This document shows, one piece after another, positions 62,926 through 64,000 of a stretch of DNA of 64,000 nucleotides. The notes under the pieces are model-generated. The model saw only the letters and a list, made by a program, of their open reading frames with translations. It did no database searches and was not told the DNA's origin. Position 1 is the stretch's first letter. The number at the start of each line of letters is the position of its first letter. The stretch comes from Mimachlamys varia. Taxonomy: Eukaryota > Mollusca > Bivalvia > Pectinida > Pectinidae. The position numbers and the translations under genes were made by a program. The stretch spans positions 5,415,501 to 5,479,500 of the forward strand of contig OX392532.1 in the NCBI GenBank assembly GCA_947623455.1, written 5' to 3'.

Positions 62926-63414
62926 ATCAAACGCAACAATAACAAACAGTAACATTGATAGGAATGCTTTTAACTAAAAATCTAAAAAAAGAGAAGTACA
63001 TGAAGACAATCTTCCCACGTTGAAATGTAAAGACAATAAATAAGACAACACACTGTTATATCGCCAAAATACATAAATAAATACATGAAAAAAAAACACC
63101 CACAGAGCATAATATCAAATTAAAGTGAAAACATAACATTTGGAATATATTGTATCGATGCAAAACAAGAGAATATAGAAATATTTTAAATAGTTACACA
63201 ACATTAACTTTATCAAACAGTAAGCACTAAATCATGTTAAACATTGAACAAAGTTTCCCTAAAACATCATCAGTCATATCAAGGTTATATTAACATTTAC
63301 ATCTCAAAACGCCATTCAATTAAAAGTTGAATTTAACTTATTGTTCTCGGCGACACTTTTCACAAACTTCTTTTAGCAACATTTTCCGAACTTGAATAAA
63401 AAGAACACAGAGTA
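62926..63414. other. Unannotated AT-rich interval
   Basis: A-rich single-copy-looking sequence between the 36-bp repeat and retroelement copy 7. No gene, repeat unit or hairpin was recognised. Confidence 0.45.
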
Positions 63415-63575
63415 CCGAAGCGTCAACAAAAAAATAATCGGAACTCAAAAAACATTAAACTAAAGAGAAAAATATAAACAAGGGAAAGATTCGCACGGAT
63501 GACATTGAAAAAGTACAAGAAAATATGACCAGGTGTTCCCTTATAGTAAGCGTCTTCAGAAATAATATGATATAA
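63415..63575 (-). mobile_element. Dispersed retroelement 3'-end copy 7
   Basis: It runs from GCGTCAACAAAAAAATAATC to CAGGTGTTCCCTTATAGTAA and GCGTCTTC. It is truncated at the point that corresponds to the SINE insertion region of copy 5. Confidence 0.72.
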
Positions 63576-63743
63576 GCTACTAGTAACCTGGACAAGATAT
63601 GTACTTACACTTGACATTGAAGGAGCCGTGATAGTTAACCAGGCATGACAGACGACATGAACACTCTCGCGAAACTCGAACATGTAAAAGAGATGCTATT
63701 TGTGACACAAGTGCGAAGATTCATCATAATTGGTTTGCAGAAC

Positions 63744-63930
63744 GGTGATGTCTAAGTTTTATTTATAATAAAAGTTACAAGGTTTCTAACCGCAGAAGAT
63801 CGCAACTCAAACTTGTTCATTATTGTAAAAAGTGTCGTAACAATTAGTTAGGTGTAGTATGGTGACATATCGAATTTTATTCGTAGTAATAGTGACCTAG
63901 TTTTTGATCGCAGAAGATCGAATTGCAACC
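63744..63930. repeat. Diverged tandem duplication of ~117 bp
   Basis: Copies start near 63744 and 63861. They share GGTGA, TTTTATT, AATA and CGCAGAAGATCG. The second copy is partial at the window edge. Confidence 0.6.
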
Positions 63931-64000
63931 TCGTACAAGTGATGATGCGATGTTTATGGATACATGCATGAAGTCTCGTAATACATGTAACCTGTACATG

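Overview
The window is nuclear DNA from an animal, most probably a bivalve or another mollusc. It is AT-rich, has a gene split into many short exons, carries tRNA-derived SINEs, and contains repeat types that are common in molluscan genomes. The species call is an inference from repeat content and was not tested against a database.

Region 1 (about 0.26-18.8 kb) holds one multi-exon gene on the minus strand that encodes a polycystin-1-like membrane protein. I could join 19 candidate exons, with matching splice phases at every junction but one. The 5' part encodes an extracellular region I cannot assign to a family. It is followed by a VWA-like domain with a mucin-like insert, a GPS-like segment that has lost its cysteines and cleavage residue, the first membrane helix, a PLAT domain, several membrane helices, the polycystin extracellular domain and the first helices of the cation-channel domain. 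The 3' end of the gene runs off the left edge. The true start codon was not found and may lie to the right, beyond the satellites. Its introns contain a 39-bp minisatellite, a SINE, MITE-like elements and truncated retroelement ends.

Region 2 (about 17.4-57.9 kb) is almost entirely tandem repeats. In order there is a 32-bp array (about 40 copies), a 42-44-bp array (about 32), degenerate 63-bp units, a second 32-bp family (about 275 copies, 8.8 kb), a 29-bp array (about 375 copies, 10.9 kb), a 23-bp GC-rich array (19 copies) and a 40-bp array (about 287 copies, 11.5 kb). The large arrays carry higher-order duplications of about 1.5 to 4 kb. Several units contain splice-site-like motifs, and one array shares sequence with the edge of the most 5' candidate exon. 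No gene was recognised here.

Region 3 (about 57.9-64 kb) holds a diverged relative of the 40-bp satellite, with one unit flipped into a near-perfect double palindrome. Next to it is a nested transposon site: a decayed retroelement reading frame split by a foldback MITE, followed by that element's apparent 3' end and then a tRNA-derived SINE. Further retroelement ends follow.

Apart from the polycystin-like gene and the retroelement fragment, I see no credible protein-coding gene. Most open reading frames in the arrays are by-products of the repeats.
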